Assembly (NCBI RefSeq): GCF_035944375.1
Contig: NZ_DASZBE010000014.1
DNA: 64,000 bases
Source: Allobosea sp035944375
Lineage (GTDB): Bacteria > Pseudomonadota > Alphaproteobacteria > Rhizobiales > Beijerinckiaceae
Reading direction: 5' to 3' (one strand)
Shown in pieces: positions 39,578-48,371 of this stretch. Within the stretch, counting starts at the first letter, position 1, and each line of letters opens with the position of its first letter. Under the pieces are notes generated by a model. It searched no databases. It saw only the letters and a program-made list of their open reading frames with translations, and was not told the DNA's origin. The position numbers and the translations under genes were made by a program.

Positions 39578-42075
39578 GCGCGCTCAAGCTCCACGGCGAA
39601 CTGGACGCGATCTGGGGCGTGCCACGCGGCTGGCGCGGCGTGCTGACCAGCGTCAATCACAGCGATCTCGGCATCCGCTTCATGGTGGCCGCCGGAATCT
39701 ATTTCTGCATCGGCGGCCTGCTGGCCATGCTGATCCGGGCGCAGTTGGCGACGCCGCGCTCGGCCTTCGTCGGGCCGGAGATCTACAACCAGATCTTCAC
39801 GATGCATGGCAGCCTGATGATGTTCATGTTCGCCATCCCCTTCTTCGAAGGGCTGGCGATGTACATGCTGCCCAAGCTGCTGGGCTCGCGGGACCTGGCC
39901 TTTCCGCGGCTCTCGGCCTTCGGCTGGTGGTGCTACCTCTTCGGCGGCTTCATCCTGCTGGTCGCGATGGGCCTCGGCGTGGCCCCCGACGGCGGCTGGT
40001 TCATGTACACGCCGCTCGCCTCCAAGACCTACACGCCGGGCATCAATGCCGATGTCTGGCTGCTCGGCATCACCTTCGTCGAGGTGTCGGCGGTCTGTGC
40101 CTCGATCGAGATCACCGTCAGCGTCCTCAAGCTGCGGGCACCGGGCATGTCGCTCGGCAAGATGCCGATCTTCGCCTGGTACATCCTCGTCACGGCCCTG
40201 ATGATGGTCGTCGGCTTTCCGCCCCTGATCCTGGCCTCGACGCTGCTCGAGATCGAACGCGCCTTCGGCTGGCCCTTCTTCGATCCGCAGCGCGGCGGCA
40301 ATCCGCTGCTGTGGCAGCACCTGTTCTGGCTGTTCGGCCATCCGGAGGTCTACATCATCTTCCTGCCAGCGGCCGGCGTGGTCTCGACGGTGCTGCCCGT
40401 GATGGTCCGCCACCCACTGCTCGGCTATGGCTGGATCGTCGGCTCGATCCTGGTGCTGGGCTTCTTCAGCTTCGGCCTCTGGGTCCACCACATGTTCGCA
40501 ACCGGCATCCCGCATCTCGCGCTCGCCCTGTTTTCGGTCGCCTCGGCGCTGGTCGCCGTACCGAGTGTCGTCCAGCTCTTCGCCTGGCTCGCGACGATGT
40601 GGGCGGGCCGGCCGCAGATGCGCCTGCCGATGCTCTACATCGCCGGCTTCTTCTTCACCTTCCTGCTGGGCGGGCTCACCGGTGTGATGCTCGCCATGGT
40701 GCCGTTCAACTGGCAGGTGCACGACACCGCCTTCGTCACGGCGCATCTGCACTATGTCCTGGTCGGCGGCTTCGTCTTCCCGATGCTGGCGGGGCTGTAC
40801 TACTGGCTGCCGCGCCTCGCCGCCCGCCGCTCGCACCCGCTGCTCGGCCAGCTCGCCTTCTGGCTGATCTTCGTCGGCTTCAACGCCACCTTCCTGGTCA
40901 TGCACCTGACCGGGCTGCTGGGCATGCCACGGCGAGTCTCGACCTATGAATCCGGGCTGGGCTGGGAATGGCTCAACCTGTTCTCCTCGATCGGGTCCTT
41001 CGTCATGACCTTCGGCTTCGCCACGGTGGTCATCGATGTCGGTCTCGCGATCGCTTTCGGGCGGCGCTCCTCGCGCAATCCCTGGCGCGCCTCGACGCTC
41101 GAATGGGCGATGCCGATCCCGGCGCCGAGTTACAATTTCGCCAGCCTGCCGCATGTCGAGTCGCGCGAACCGCTCGACCGGCATCACAGGCTCGCCAGAA
41201 GTCTCGCCCAGGGCGAAGGCTATCTCGGACGCGGTCGCTGCGGCCTGCGCGAGACGACCGGCGTCGACATGATCAGCGGCGAGGTGACCGAAGTGGTCAT
41301 CCTGCCGGGCAATTCGGGCCTGCCGATCGTCACGGCCTTGACGCTGGGCGTCTTCTTCCTGTCGCTGCTGCTGGGCGTCTACTGGCTCGCACCGGCCGCC
41401 CTCCTGGCGGTGACGGCGCTCGCCTGGCGCTGGGCATCCGCACTGGGGGCGCAAGCCGATCTGGGGGCCCTTCCCATCGGCCTCGGCCAGGCAGTCCCGC
41501 CGCACCATGAAGCGAAGGATGCACCCGGCTGGTGGGGCAGCATCTTCGCGCTGATCACCGACGCGACCTTCTTCGCCTCCCTTCTGTTCGGCTATGCCTT
41601 CCTCGCCACGGTCGGGCCGGGCTGGCCGCCGCCACAGCTGGCACAGCCCTCGCTGGCCGCCACCGTCGTCGTTTTCCTCGCGGCGCTGGCAGCATTCCTG
41701 GCCGAGCGGTCGGCGCTGACGGCCGCGCAGAACGGGCGGCTGCAGGACGCCACCCGCGCCTATGCCGGCGCCTTCGGGGCGCTTCTTTTCGGACTGCTCG
41801 CTCTGCTTGCTTTCGGCTGGCTCGGGCTGCCGTCGCCGCGCGACCATGCCTATGGCGCCGTGACCTGGATGCTCGTGGGCTATGGCAGCGTGCATGGCTT
41901 CGTCGCGCTCGTGATGCTCGCCTTCGTCATGCGCCGCATCGGCACCGGCCACGTCTCGCCCGCTCGCCTGCTCGAACCCCGCATCGTCAGGCTCTGGCTG
42001 CACTACACCCTGTTTGCGATGCTGCTCGGTCTCGTCGCCATCGCGATCCCCGGAGCCGCGTCATGGCGCTGGTGA
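39574..42075 (+). CDS. Fused cytochrome c oxidase subunit I-III
   Basis: An 833-residue fusion. Residues 1-540 are subunit I: heme/CuB ligands in MHGSLMMFMFAIPFFEG, LFGHPEVYIIFLPAAGVV (the cross-linked His-Tyr pair), WVHHMFATG and FVTAHLHYVLVGG. From about 640 to the end the five helices of subunit III follow (LITDATFFASLLFGYAFLA, HGFVALVMLAFVMRR, WLHYTLFAMLLGLVAIAIPG). Such I-III fusions occur in SoxM-type and some alphaproteobacterial aa3-type oxidases. It overlaps coxB by ATGA and the next small gene by 13 bases. It reduces oxygen to water with proton pumping. Confidence 0.93.
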   Translation: MSALKLHGELDAIWGVPRGWRGVLTSVNHSDLGIRFMVAAGIYFCIGGLLAMLIRAQLATPRSAFVGPEIYNQIFTMHGSLMMFMFAIPFFEGLAMYMLPKLLGSRDLAFPRLSAFGWWCYLFGGFILLVAMGLGVAPDGGWFMYTPLASKTYTPGINADVWLLGITFVEVSAVCASIEITVSVLKLRAPGMSLGKMPIFAWYILVTALMMVVGFPPLILASTLLEIERAFGWPFFDPQRGGNPLLWQHLFWLFGHPEVYIIFLPAAGVVSTVLPVMVRHPLLGYGWIVGSILVLGFFSFGLWVHHMFATGIPHLALALFSVASALVAVPSVVQLFAWLATMWAGRPQMRLPMLYIAGFFFTFLLGGLTGVMLAMVPFNWQVHDTAFVTAHLHYVLVGGFVFPMLAGLYYWLPRLAARRSHPLLGQLAFWLIFVGFNATFLVMHLTGLLGMPRRVSTYESGLGWEWLNLFSSIGSFVMTFGFATVVIDVGLAIAFGRRSSRNPWRASTLEWAMPIPAPSYNFASLPHVESREPLDRHHRLARSLAQGEGYLGRGRCGLRETTGVDMISGEVTEVVILPGNSGLPIVTALTLGVFFLSLLLGVYWLAPAALLAVTALAWRWASALGAQADLGALPIGLGQAVPPHHEAKDAPGWWGSIFALITDATFFASLLFGYAFLATVGPGWPPPQLAQPSLAATVVVFLAALAAFLAERSALTAAQNGRLQDATRAYAGAFGALLFGLLALLAFGWLGLPSPRDHAYGAVTWMLVGYGSVHGFVALVMLAFVMRRIGTGHVSPARLLEPRIVRLWLHYTLFAMLLGLVAIAIPGAASWRW

Positions 42076-42389
42076 AACGCCTTGTCGGGGGGCTGCTGGT
42101 CTGGGCGCTGGGCTTCAACGCGATCTATGCCGCCCATGGGCTGGGATGCGGAATGGGCTGGGGTGAACGCGTCGTCCTGGGGCCGCTGACCGCCCTCAAC
42201 CTCGCGCTGATCCCGCTCTGGTTGCTGTTTCTCGCGGCGGCGGTGGTTGTGCTGCGAAACAGCAGCCGCCCCGGGGATGCCGGAAACGAACGCCTCCTGC
42301 GGCAGGCCGGACTGATCGGCGGCTGGGCCGGCATCGGCGGGATTGCCCTGATGGGCGCGCCCGCGCTGCTGCCGGCTCACTGCCTGTAG
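42063..42389 (+). CDS. Small membrane protein of the oxidase operon
   Basis: A 108-residue protein with three predicted helices (VGGLLVWALGFNAIYAAHGL, LGPLTALNLALIPLWLLFLA, LIGGWAGIGGIALMGAPALL). Its coding sequence starts inside the fused cox gene. The pattern HGLGCGMGW and its end LLPAHCL resemble short subunit IV-like oxidase proteins; not otherwise recognised. Confidence 0.7.
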   Translation: MALVKRLVGGLLVWALGFNAIYAAHGLGCGMGWGERVVLGPLTALNLALIPLWLLFLAAAVVVLRNSSRPGDAGNERLLRQAGLIGGWAGIGGIALMGAPALLPAHCL

Positions 42390-42488
42390 GGGCCGATTGC
42401 CGGCCGCCCCCAACGCCATCAGGCGTGGATTGCGACACCAGACCTCCCGGGGGGAACCATCCTGCCGCGCGTCGATTGGGCCTTCAAC

Positions 42489-42749
42489 GGTTTTCAGGAG
42501 GACAGGATAGCCCGTCGCGTGCGCTACAAGCCCTGTGACCAACCCACCGGCGGGTGGGGCTCGGTCAAGTCGCTGGGCCAGCACGCGATCGAGCAGCGCG
42601 CCGTCACGACGGCCAGCGGTCTGAAGAAGGGCCACGACAAGGTCGGCAACGATGCCTGCTGCAGCCGAGCCAAGGCCTCGGGACTGATTCTGGTGTCGGT
42701 TGCGCGCAACGACGGCTGCAAGGTGTTCGTCGGATCTCTGGACGCCTGA
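42489..42749 (+). pseudogene. FdhF/YdeP-like molybdopterin oxidoreductase, N-terminal remnant
   Basis: The frame reads VRYKPCDQPTGGWGSVKSLG, then QHAIEQRAV, which strongly recalls the start of YdeP-type molybdopterin oxidoreductases (V-R-Y-K-P-x-D-x-P-A-G-G-W-G-S). Their next cysteine block is degenerate here (NDACCSRAKASG), and the frame ends after 76 residues from the GTG at 42519; the remaining about 680 residues are absent. A remnant is more likely than a functional small protein. Confidence 0.5.
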
Positions 42750-42996
42750 AGCCCCCGAGATCCGGGCCTCATGGTGACGGCGCGCCGCTGCCGCTGCGGA
42801 TCGGCTTGAACACGCCCTGATGCGGCAGCCCTGATCCGACCCGGGCAGCGAAACCGCTGTGCTTTTCCGGTCCCGCGCAGCCCTTCACCGTCCCAAAGCC
42901 GTGACGCGAGGCCGGGGTTCGCGGAACTGCCGGCGGCATCCCGTGTTGCTGTTGGCGGGAGCAAACCAGCCCCGCCACCCCGACAGGATAACTTTC
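42750..42996. other. Leader region of treZ
   Basis: No gene seen. It holds an EcfG-like promoter at 42923-42947. A weak Shine-Dalgarno (CAGGATAA) lies before the treZ ATG. Confidence 0.45.
42923..42947 (+). promoter_or_regulatory. EcfG-like promoter for treZ-treY
   Basis: GGAAC (42923-42927), 16 bases, TGTTG (from 42944): one mismatch from CGTT. It would start the message about 40 bases before the ATG at 42997. Confidence 0.5.
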
Positions 42997-44790
42997 ATGC
43001 GCCGCGCCCACTCCATGCCCTTCGGTGCCGAGGTCGCCGACGGGGCCGTCCGGTTTTCGTTATGGGCGCCCTCCGTGCGCGAGGTCACCCTGATGATCGA
43101 CGGGGCCGAGCGGCCCATGAGCGCCGAGGCGGATGGCTGGCACCGGCTGACCGACCCGCTGGCCCGTGCCGGTTCGCTCTATCGCTACCGGATCGAGGGC
43201 GGGCTCTCGATCCCTGACCCCGCCTCCCGTTTCCAGCCCGACGACATCGACGGGCCGAGCCAGGTGGTCGATCCCGCCGCCTTCGCCTGGACGGATAGCG
43301 AGTGGCGGGGGCGCCGCTGGGAGGACGCCGTGATCTACGAGGCCCATGTCGGGACCGCGACGCGCGAGGGCACCTTCGCGGCGCTCACAGCCAAGCTCGA
43401 CCACCTTCGTGGTCTCGGGATCACCGCGCTGGAACTGCTTCCGGTGGCGGATTTTCCGGGCGATCGCGGCTGGGGCTATGACGGCGTGCTGCATTATGCG
43501 CCCGACCACGCCTATGGCACGCCTGATGACCTGAAGCGCCTGGTCGACGAGGCGCATCGGCGCGGGATCATGGTGTTCCTCGACGTGGTCTACAATCACT
43601 TCGGCCCGTCGGGAAACTACCTCCCGAACTACGCTGCATCCTTCTTCACGGAAAGGCACCAGACCGCCTGGGGCGCCGGGATCAATTTCGACGGCGCCAC
43701 GGCCGCCATCGTGCGTGACTACTTCGTCCACAACGCGCTCTACTGGCTGGAGGAATACCATTTCGACGGGCTGCGCCTCGACGCAGTCCACGCCATCGCC
43801 GACGACAGCAGCCGGCATGTGATCGGAGAGCTGGCCGAGCGCGTCCGGGCGGGCCTGCCGCAGCGCGAGATCCATCTCGTGCTCGAGAACGCCGCCAACG
43901 AGGCGCACTGGCTCGACCGCGACGAGACAGGCCGGCCCGTCCTGCACAGCGCACAATGGACCGACGACACGCATCACGCCTGGCACCGGCTGCTGACCGG
44001 CGAGAGCGACGGCTACTACGCCGACTATGACGACCCGGCCGGGCATCTCGGCCGCTGCCTCGCCGAGGGCTTCGCCTATCAGGGCGAATTCTCGGCGCAT
44101 GAGGGCGCGGTCCGGGGCGAACCGTCGGCGCATCTGCCCCCCTCCGCCTTCGTCAACTTCCTGCAGAACCACGACCAGGTGGGCAACCGGGCCCAGGGCG
44201 AGCGCATCGGCGCCCTCACCGATCCCGCCAAACTATCCCTGGCGCGCGCCGGGCTCCTGCTCTCCCCGCAGATCCCGCTGCTGTTCATGGGCGAGGAATG
44301 GCAGGCATCCACGCCCTTCCAGTATTTCGTCGACTTCGCCGATCCGGAGCTGTCCAAGGCGGTCAGGGACGGGCGGCGGCGGGAGTTCGGCAGCTTCGGC
44401 GGCTTTGCGGCTGAGGAGGTGCCGGACCCCACGGACGCAGGAACCTTCGCGCGCTCGCGCCTCGACTGGACGGAGATCACGCGCTCACCGCATGCCGAGG
44501 TGCTGGCGGAGACCAAGGCCCTGCTGCAGCTGAGGCACGACCAGGTGGTGCCGCTGACGGGGACGACGTTTCGAGGGGCGAACTGCCGACGGCCCGGCCC
44601 GGACACACTCGACATTCGCTGGGATTTCGCAGGCGGGACCCTGCGCTTCGTGGCGCACTTCGGCGCGGGCGAGGCGGTCATGGATGGCCCCGGCTCTGCG
44701 GGCATGATCTGGGGCAGCCCCGGCATCGAGGCCGGATCGGATATCCGCCTTCAGCCCTGGACCGGCGCTTTCCTGGTGGCCCGCTCGTGA
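42997..44790 (+). CDS. treZ: Malto-oligosyltrehalose trehalohydrolase
   Basis: A 597-residue GH13 enzyme that releases trehalose from maltooligosyl-trehalose. N-terminal E-set domain (VRFSLWAPSVREVTLMIDG), then the barrel: VVYNHFGPSGNYLP, DGLRLDAVHAI with the nucleophile aspartate near residue 260, LVLENAANEAHWL, and FLQNHDQVGNRAQGERIG. The segment WTDDTHHAWHRLLTGESDGYY is specific for TreZ. An upstream GTG-like extension to 42859 is arginine-rich and rejected. It overlaps treY by four bases. Confidence 0.95.
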   Translation: MRRAHSMPFGAEVADGAVRFSLWAPSVREVTLMIDGAERPMSAEADGWHRLTDPLARAGSLYRYRIEGGLSIPDPASRFQPDDIDGPSQVVDPAAFAWTDSEWRGRRWEDAVIYEAHVGTATREGTFAALTAKLDHLRGLGITALELLPVADFPGDRGWGYDGVLHYAPDHAYGTPDDLKRLVDEAHRRGIMVFLDVVYNHFGPSGNYLPNYAASFFTERHQTAWGAGINFDGATAAIVRDYFVHNALYWLEEYHFDGLRLDAVHAIADDSSRHVIGELAERVRAGLPQREIHLVLENAANEAHWLDRDETGRPVLHSAQWTDDTHHAWHRLLTGESDGYYADYDDPAGHLGRCLAEGFAYQGEFSAHEGAVRGEPSAHLPPSAFVNFLQNHDQVGNRAQGERIGALTDPAKLSLARAGLLLSPQIPLLFMGEEWQASTPFQYFVDFADPELSKAVRDGRRREFGSFGGFAAEEVPDPTDAGTFARSRLDWTEITRSPHAEVLAETKALLQLRHDQVVPLTGTTFRGANCRRPGPDTLDIRWDFAGGTLRFVAHFGAGEAVMDGPGSAGMIWGSPGIEAGSDIRLQPWTGAFLVARS

Positions 44791-47624
44791 CCTCGCATCA
44801 GGAGGGCGCTGTGGCTCAGAACCCGACCGGTGAAGCAGCCGAAGCGACGGCGTTCACGGCGCCGCCGCCGCGCGCGACCTATCGTCTGCAGTTCCATGCC
44901 GGCTTCACCTTCGACGACGCGGTCGCGATCCTGCCCTATCTCGCCCGTCTCGGCGTGAGCCATGTCTATGCCTCGCCGGTGCAGACGGCGCGGCCGGGCT
45001 CGACCCATGGCTACGACATCGTCGATCATACCCGGATCAATCCCGAACTGGGCGGCGAGGAGGGCTTCCTGCGCCTGTCGGACGCGCTGAAGCAGCACGG
45101 GCTCGGGCTGATCCTCGATATCGTGCCCAATCACATGGGCATCGGCGGGGCCGACAACGCCTGGTGGCTCTCGGTGATCGAATGGGGCCAGCTCTCGCCC
45201 CACGCCATCGCCTTCGACATCGACTGGGAGCGGCTCGGCGCCAACGGCAAGCTGGTGCTGCCCTTCCTCGGCAAGCGCTATGGCGACGCGCTCGAAGGGG
45301 GCGAGCTTGCGCTCAAGCGCGACGAAAGCGGCGGCGGCGTCAGCATCTGGCATTTCTCGCATCGCTTCCCGATCAGCCCGCTGAGCTATCCGATCCTGCT
45401 GGACCGGGTGCTCGTTCTGGTGGCCGACCATGAAAGGCCTGACTACCGGGAGCTGCTGGCGATCTCGTCACGACTGCGCGCGCTGTCGGAAAATCCCGGC
45501 GGCGCGAGTCCCGACGGCCTCGTGGCGGAATGCGAGGCGCTCAAGCAGCGGCTGGAGCAGGTTTTCACCGAGTCCCCGGAGCTGGCTGAGGCCACCGAGC
45601 GAGCGCTCGATCTCGTCAACGGCGCCAGGGGCATCCGGGAAAGCTTCGACACGCTCCACCGCATCCTCGAGATGCAGAGCTACCGGCTGGCGAACTGGCG
45701 CGTCGCGGCCAGCGACATCAATTATCGCCGCTTCTTCGACATCAACACGCTGGCGGGGGTGCGCGTCGAGGAGCCCGCCGTCTTCGAGCGGACCCATGCG
45801 CTGATCCTCGACCTCGTGCGGGCCGACCGCATCCAGGGCCTGCGCATCGACCATGTCGACGGGCTCGCCGATCCGGAAGGCTATGTCCGGGCGCTGCAGG
45901 CGCAGGTCGGGCCCGGATTCTACATCCTGGTCGAGAAGATCCTCGGCCATGGCGAGACACTGCGGCCCTGGCCGATGTCGGGCACCACAGGCTACGAGGT
46001 GCTCAACCTGATCGACGGGGTTCTGGTCGACCGCGCCGGAGCGGTGGCGATCGAGGAGAGCTATCGCGAGATCACGGGCCAGCAGGACAGCTTCGAAGAG
46101 CTGCTGCGCCGCGCCAAGCGGGAGACGCTGCATGCGAGCTTCGCCAGCGAACTCGAGGTGCTCGTGTCCGACCTCGCAAGGCTCGCCCATGGCGACCGGC
46201 GCAGCCGCGACTACACCATCCACGCGATGCGCCAGGTGCTGACGGAGATCATCGAGCGGCTGCCGGTCTACCGCAGCTACATCACGACCGAGCCGTCGCC
46301 CGAGGACCGGACGCTGATCGAGGAGACGGTTGCGGCCGCGATCGCCGACACGCCGATGCCGGACACGTCGCTGCATCGCTTCGTCGCCGCGCTCCTCCTC
46401 GGCGAGGGCGGCGAGGCGATGACCGCCCCGCCGCCGGCCGAGCATCTGGCGCGCTTTCGCCGCCGCTTCCAGCAGCTCAGCGGGCCGGTCACGGCCAAGA
46501 GCCTGGAGGACACGCTGTTCTACCGCTTCGGCCCGCTGCTCGCCCTCAACGAGGTCGGCGGCGAGCCGAGCCATCACGGCGTCTCGGTAGCGGATTTCCA
46601 TGAGGCCAATGCGGTGCGCCGCCGCTCCTGGCCGCATGCGATGATCGCGACCGCGACCCACGACACCAAGCGCGGCGAGGACGGGCGCGCCCGTCTTCTG
46701 ACCCTGACGGAGATGCCGCAGCGCTGGGCGGAGGCGAGCCGGCGCTGGCGCTCGCTCAGCCTGGAACTGGCGCCCGATCGCATCAAACCGGATGCGAACG
46801 ACCGTCAGTTCATCCTGCAGCAGATGCTGGCATCCTGGCCCGTCGAGCTGCTCGACCGCGATGATGCTGAAGCGCTCGACGCCTACCGCCAGCGCATGCA
46901 GGGCTGGGTCGAGAAGGCGCTGCGCGAAGCCAAGCGCAGGACGAGCTGGATCAACCCGCAGGAGCCCTACGAGCAGGCTGCCAGGGATCTGATCGCGGCT
47001 GCGCTCACCGAGGGAAATGCGTTTTTCGACAGCTACCGTCCGCTGGCACAGGAGATGGCGCGGCGCGGCATGGTGCGCGGGCTGAGCCGGACCGTGCTGA
47101 AGCTGACGCTGCCGGGCGTACCCGACCTGTTCCAGGGCACCGAATTCTGGGACCTGTCGCTGGTCGACCCCGACAACCGCCGGCCGGTCGATTACGCGGC
47201 CCGCGCACAGGCACTGGCGGCAGAGACGGACGTCGCCGCCCTGCTCGACGGCTGGGAGGATGGGCGGATCAAGCAGCGCCTCATCGCAGCCTTGCTGGCA
47301 GACCGCGCCGCCGCGCCCCGCCTCTATGCCGAGGGCGACTATCGGCCACTGATGGTCCAGGGCGCCCGCGCGGCCGATCTGGTGGGCTTCTCCCGCAACG
47401 ACCGCACGGAGACGCGGCTCGTCCTGGTGACCCGCATGGTCGGCTCTGAGTCGCCCTTGCAGAGCCTGCCGATCGGGCCGCATTGGCGCGGGGCGACCCT
47501 CCCCGATGTAACCGGCGAATGGGAGGATATCCTGACCGGTGCGAGGATCGCCGGCGGTGAGGGTGGCCTTGAGCTGTCAGAGGCCTTCGCCGGGTTGCCG
47601 GTCGCGGTCCTGCGCAAGGGCTGA
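44787..47624 (+). CDS. treY: Maltooligosyl trehalose synthase
   Basis: A 945-residue GH13 enzyme that isomerises the reducing end of maltodextrins to a trehalose bond. TYRLQFHAGFTFDDAVAILP and VSHVYASPVQTARPGSTHGY are TreY hallmarks, ILDIVPNHMGIGG lies early, QGLRIDHVDGLADPEGYV carries the nucleophile, and the late block ATHDTKRGEDGRARLL is conserved. Start GTG 44787 overlaps treZ. With TreZ it makes trehalose from glycogen. No treX debranching gene is in the window. Confidence 0.95.
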   Translation: MTSHQEGAVAQNPTGEAAEATAFTAPPPRATYRLQFHAGFTFDDAVAILPYLARLGVSHVYASPVQTARPGSTHGYDIVDHTRINPELGGEEGFLRLSDALKQHGLGLILDIVPNHMGIGGADNAWWLSVIEWGQLSPHAIAFDIDWERLGANGKLVLPFLGKRYGDALEGGELALKRDESGGGVSIWHFSHRFPISPLSYPILLDRVLVLVADHERPDYRELLAISSRLRALSENPGGASPDGLVAECEALKQRLEQVFTESPELAEATERALDLVNGARGIRESFDTLHRILEMQSYRLANWRVAASDINYRRFFDINTLAGVRVEEPAVFERTHALILDLVRADRIQGLRIDHVDGLADPEGYVRALQAQVGPGFYILVEKILGHGETLRPWPMSGTTGYEVLNLIDGVLVDRAGAVAIEESYREITGQQDSFEELLRRAKRETLHASFASELEVLVSDLARLAHGDRRSRDYTIHAMRQVLTEIIERLPVYRSYITTEPSPEDRTLIEETVAAAIADTPMPDTSLHRFVAALLLGEGGEAMTAPPPAEHLARFRRRFQQLSGPVTAKSLEDTLFYRFGPLLALNEVGGEPSHHGVSVADFHEANAVRRRSWPHAMIATATHDTKRGEDGRARLLTLTEMPQRWAEASRRWRSLSLELAPDRIKPDANDRQFILQQMLASWPVELLDRDDAEALDAYRQRMQGWVEKALREAKRRTSWINPQEPYEQAARDLIAAALTEGNAFFDSYRPLAQEMARRGMVRGLSRTVLKLTLPGVPDLFQGTEFWDLSLVDPDNRRPVDYAARAQALAAETDVAALLDGWEDGRIKQRLIAALLADRAAAPRLYAEGDYRPLMVQGARAADLVGFSRNDRTETRLVLVTRMVGSESPLQSLPIGPHWRGATLPDVTGEWEDILTGARIAGGEGGLELSEAFAGLPVAVLRKG

Positions 47625-47756
47625 CTCGGATGCGGCTCGGCGGCCGTTCCCCCGGTTTGTACGTCCCCACTTCGTCGCCGGCGCCCATTTCGGCACAGCC
47701 CCGCCGAGACGGACGACATTCTTGCCGCGAACCGCGGATCACGAGGGCGTGTGTGC

Positions 47757-47784
47757 GTAACGAACCGCGGTGACGCTGCGTATC
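47757..47784 (+). promoter_or_regulatory. ECF-sigma promoter for DUF302-VCBS
   Basis: Plus strand GTAACG (47757-47762), 16 bases, CGTATC (47779-47784), 50 bases before the ATG at 47835. Confidence 0.75.
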
Positions 47785-47834
47785 GAGGTTGTGGGCCTGA
47801 TGACGGGGCCAGCGAACCTCTGGGAATTCACCTC

Positions 47835-48359
47835 ATGGACCACCGTGCCGTCTCGCTGGCTCTGGCCGCATCCTTCACCACCGCCCTTGCGCTCATAGCC
47901 GTGGCCATCACTGCGGCTCCCGCCGCGGCCCAGGGGACGACCGCCCCGCTCGTCGCCCAGGAGGGCTGGGCCGTGATGCCGACACCGCACAGCTTCCCCG
48001 TTCTGGTGGGTCGGCTCGAGGAGGCGGTCAAAGCCAACAAGATGGGGCTGGTGACGGCGGCCAGCGCCTCGGATGGGGCCAAGGCGCAGGGCTTCACCAT
48101 TCCCGGCAACCGCGTCGTCGGCGTGTTCCGCAACGACTTCGCCCGTCGCATGCTGGCCGCCAGCGTGCCGGCGGGCATCGAGGCCCCGATCCGCTTCTAT
48201 CTCACCGAGAATGTCGACGGCACCGCGACCCTCTCCTACCGGAAGCCGAGCGCCGTCTTCGGGCCTTATGTCGAAGGCGCCGCGCCCGATCTGAAGGCCG
48301 TCGCGACCGAGCTTGATGCGGTTTTCGACCAGATCGCCAAGGCGGCGGCTCAACGCTGA
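47835..48359 (+). CDS. Exported DUF302 protein
   Basis: A 174-residue protein with a signal peptide (LAASFTTALALIAVAITAAP, cut after AAAQ). The DUF302 core is SFPVLVGRLEEAVKANKMGL, then GFTIPGNRVVGVFRNDFARR and a P-I-R-F-Y-L strand. It differs from the other DUF302 protein at 19974: it keeps an R-N-D-F-A-R-R loop in place of F-G-N-P-R-L-G. Both carry the same promoter type. ATG 47835 follows the promoter; a longer frame would start before it. Linked to a VCBS-repeat gene by 12 bases. Confidence 0.85.
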   Translation: MDHRAVSLALAASFTTALALIAVAITAAPAAAQGTTAPLVAQEGWAVMPTPHSFPVLVGRLEEAVKANKMGLVTAASASDGAKAQGFTIPGNRVVGVFRNDFARRMLAASVPAGIEAPIRFYLTENVDGTATLSYRKPSAVFGPYVEGAAPDLKAVATELDAVFDQIAKAAAQR

Positions 48360-48371
48360 AGGGGCGGTCCC

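Noticed and set aside
39463..42003. An 846-codon open frame antisense to the fused oxidase gene
   Set aside because: It is rich in Glu, Gln, Asp and Arg with no recognisable domain; the sense strand encodes an unmistakable oxidase. It is a high-GC shadow.
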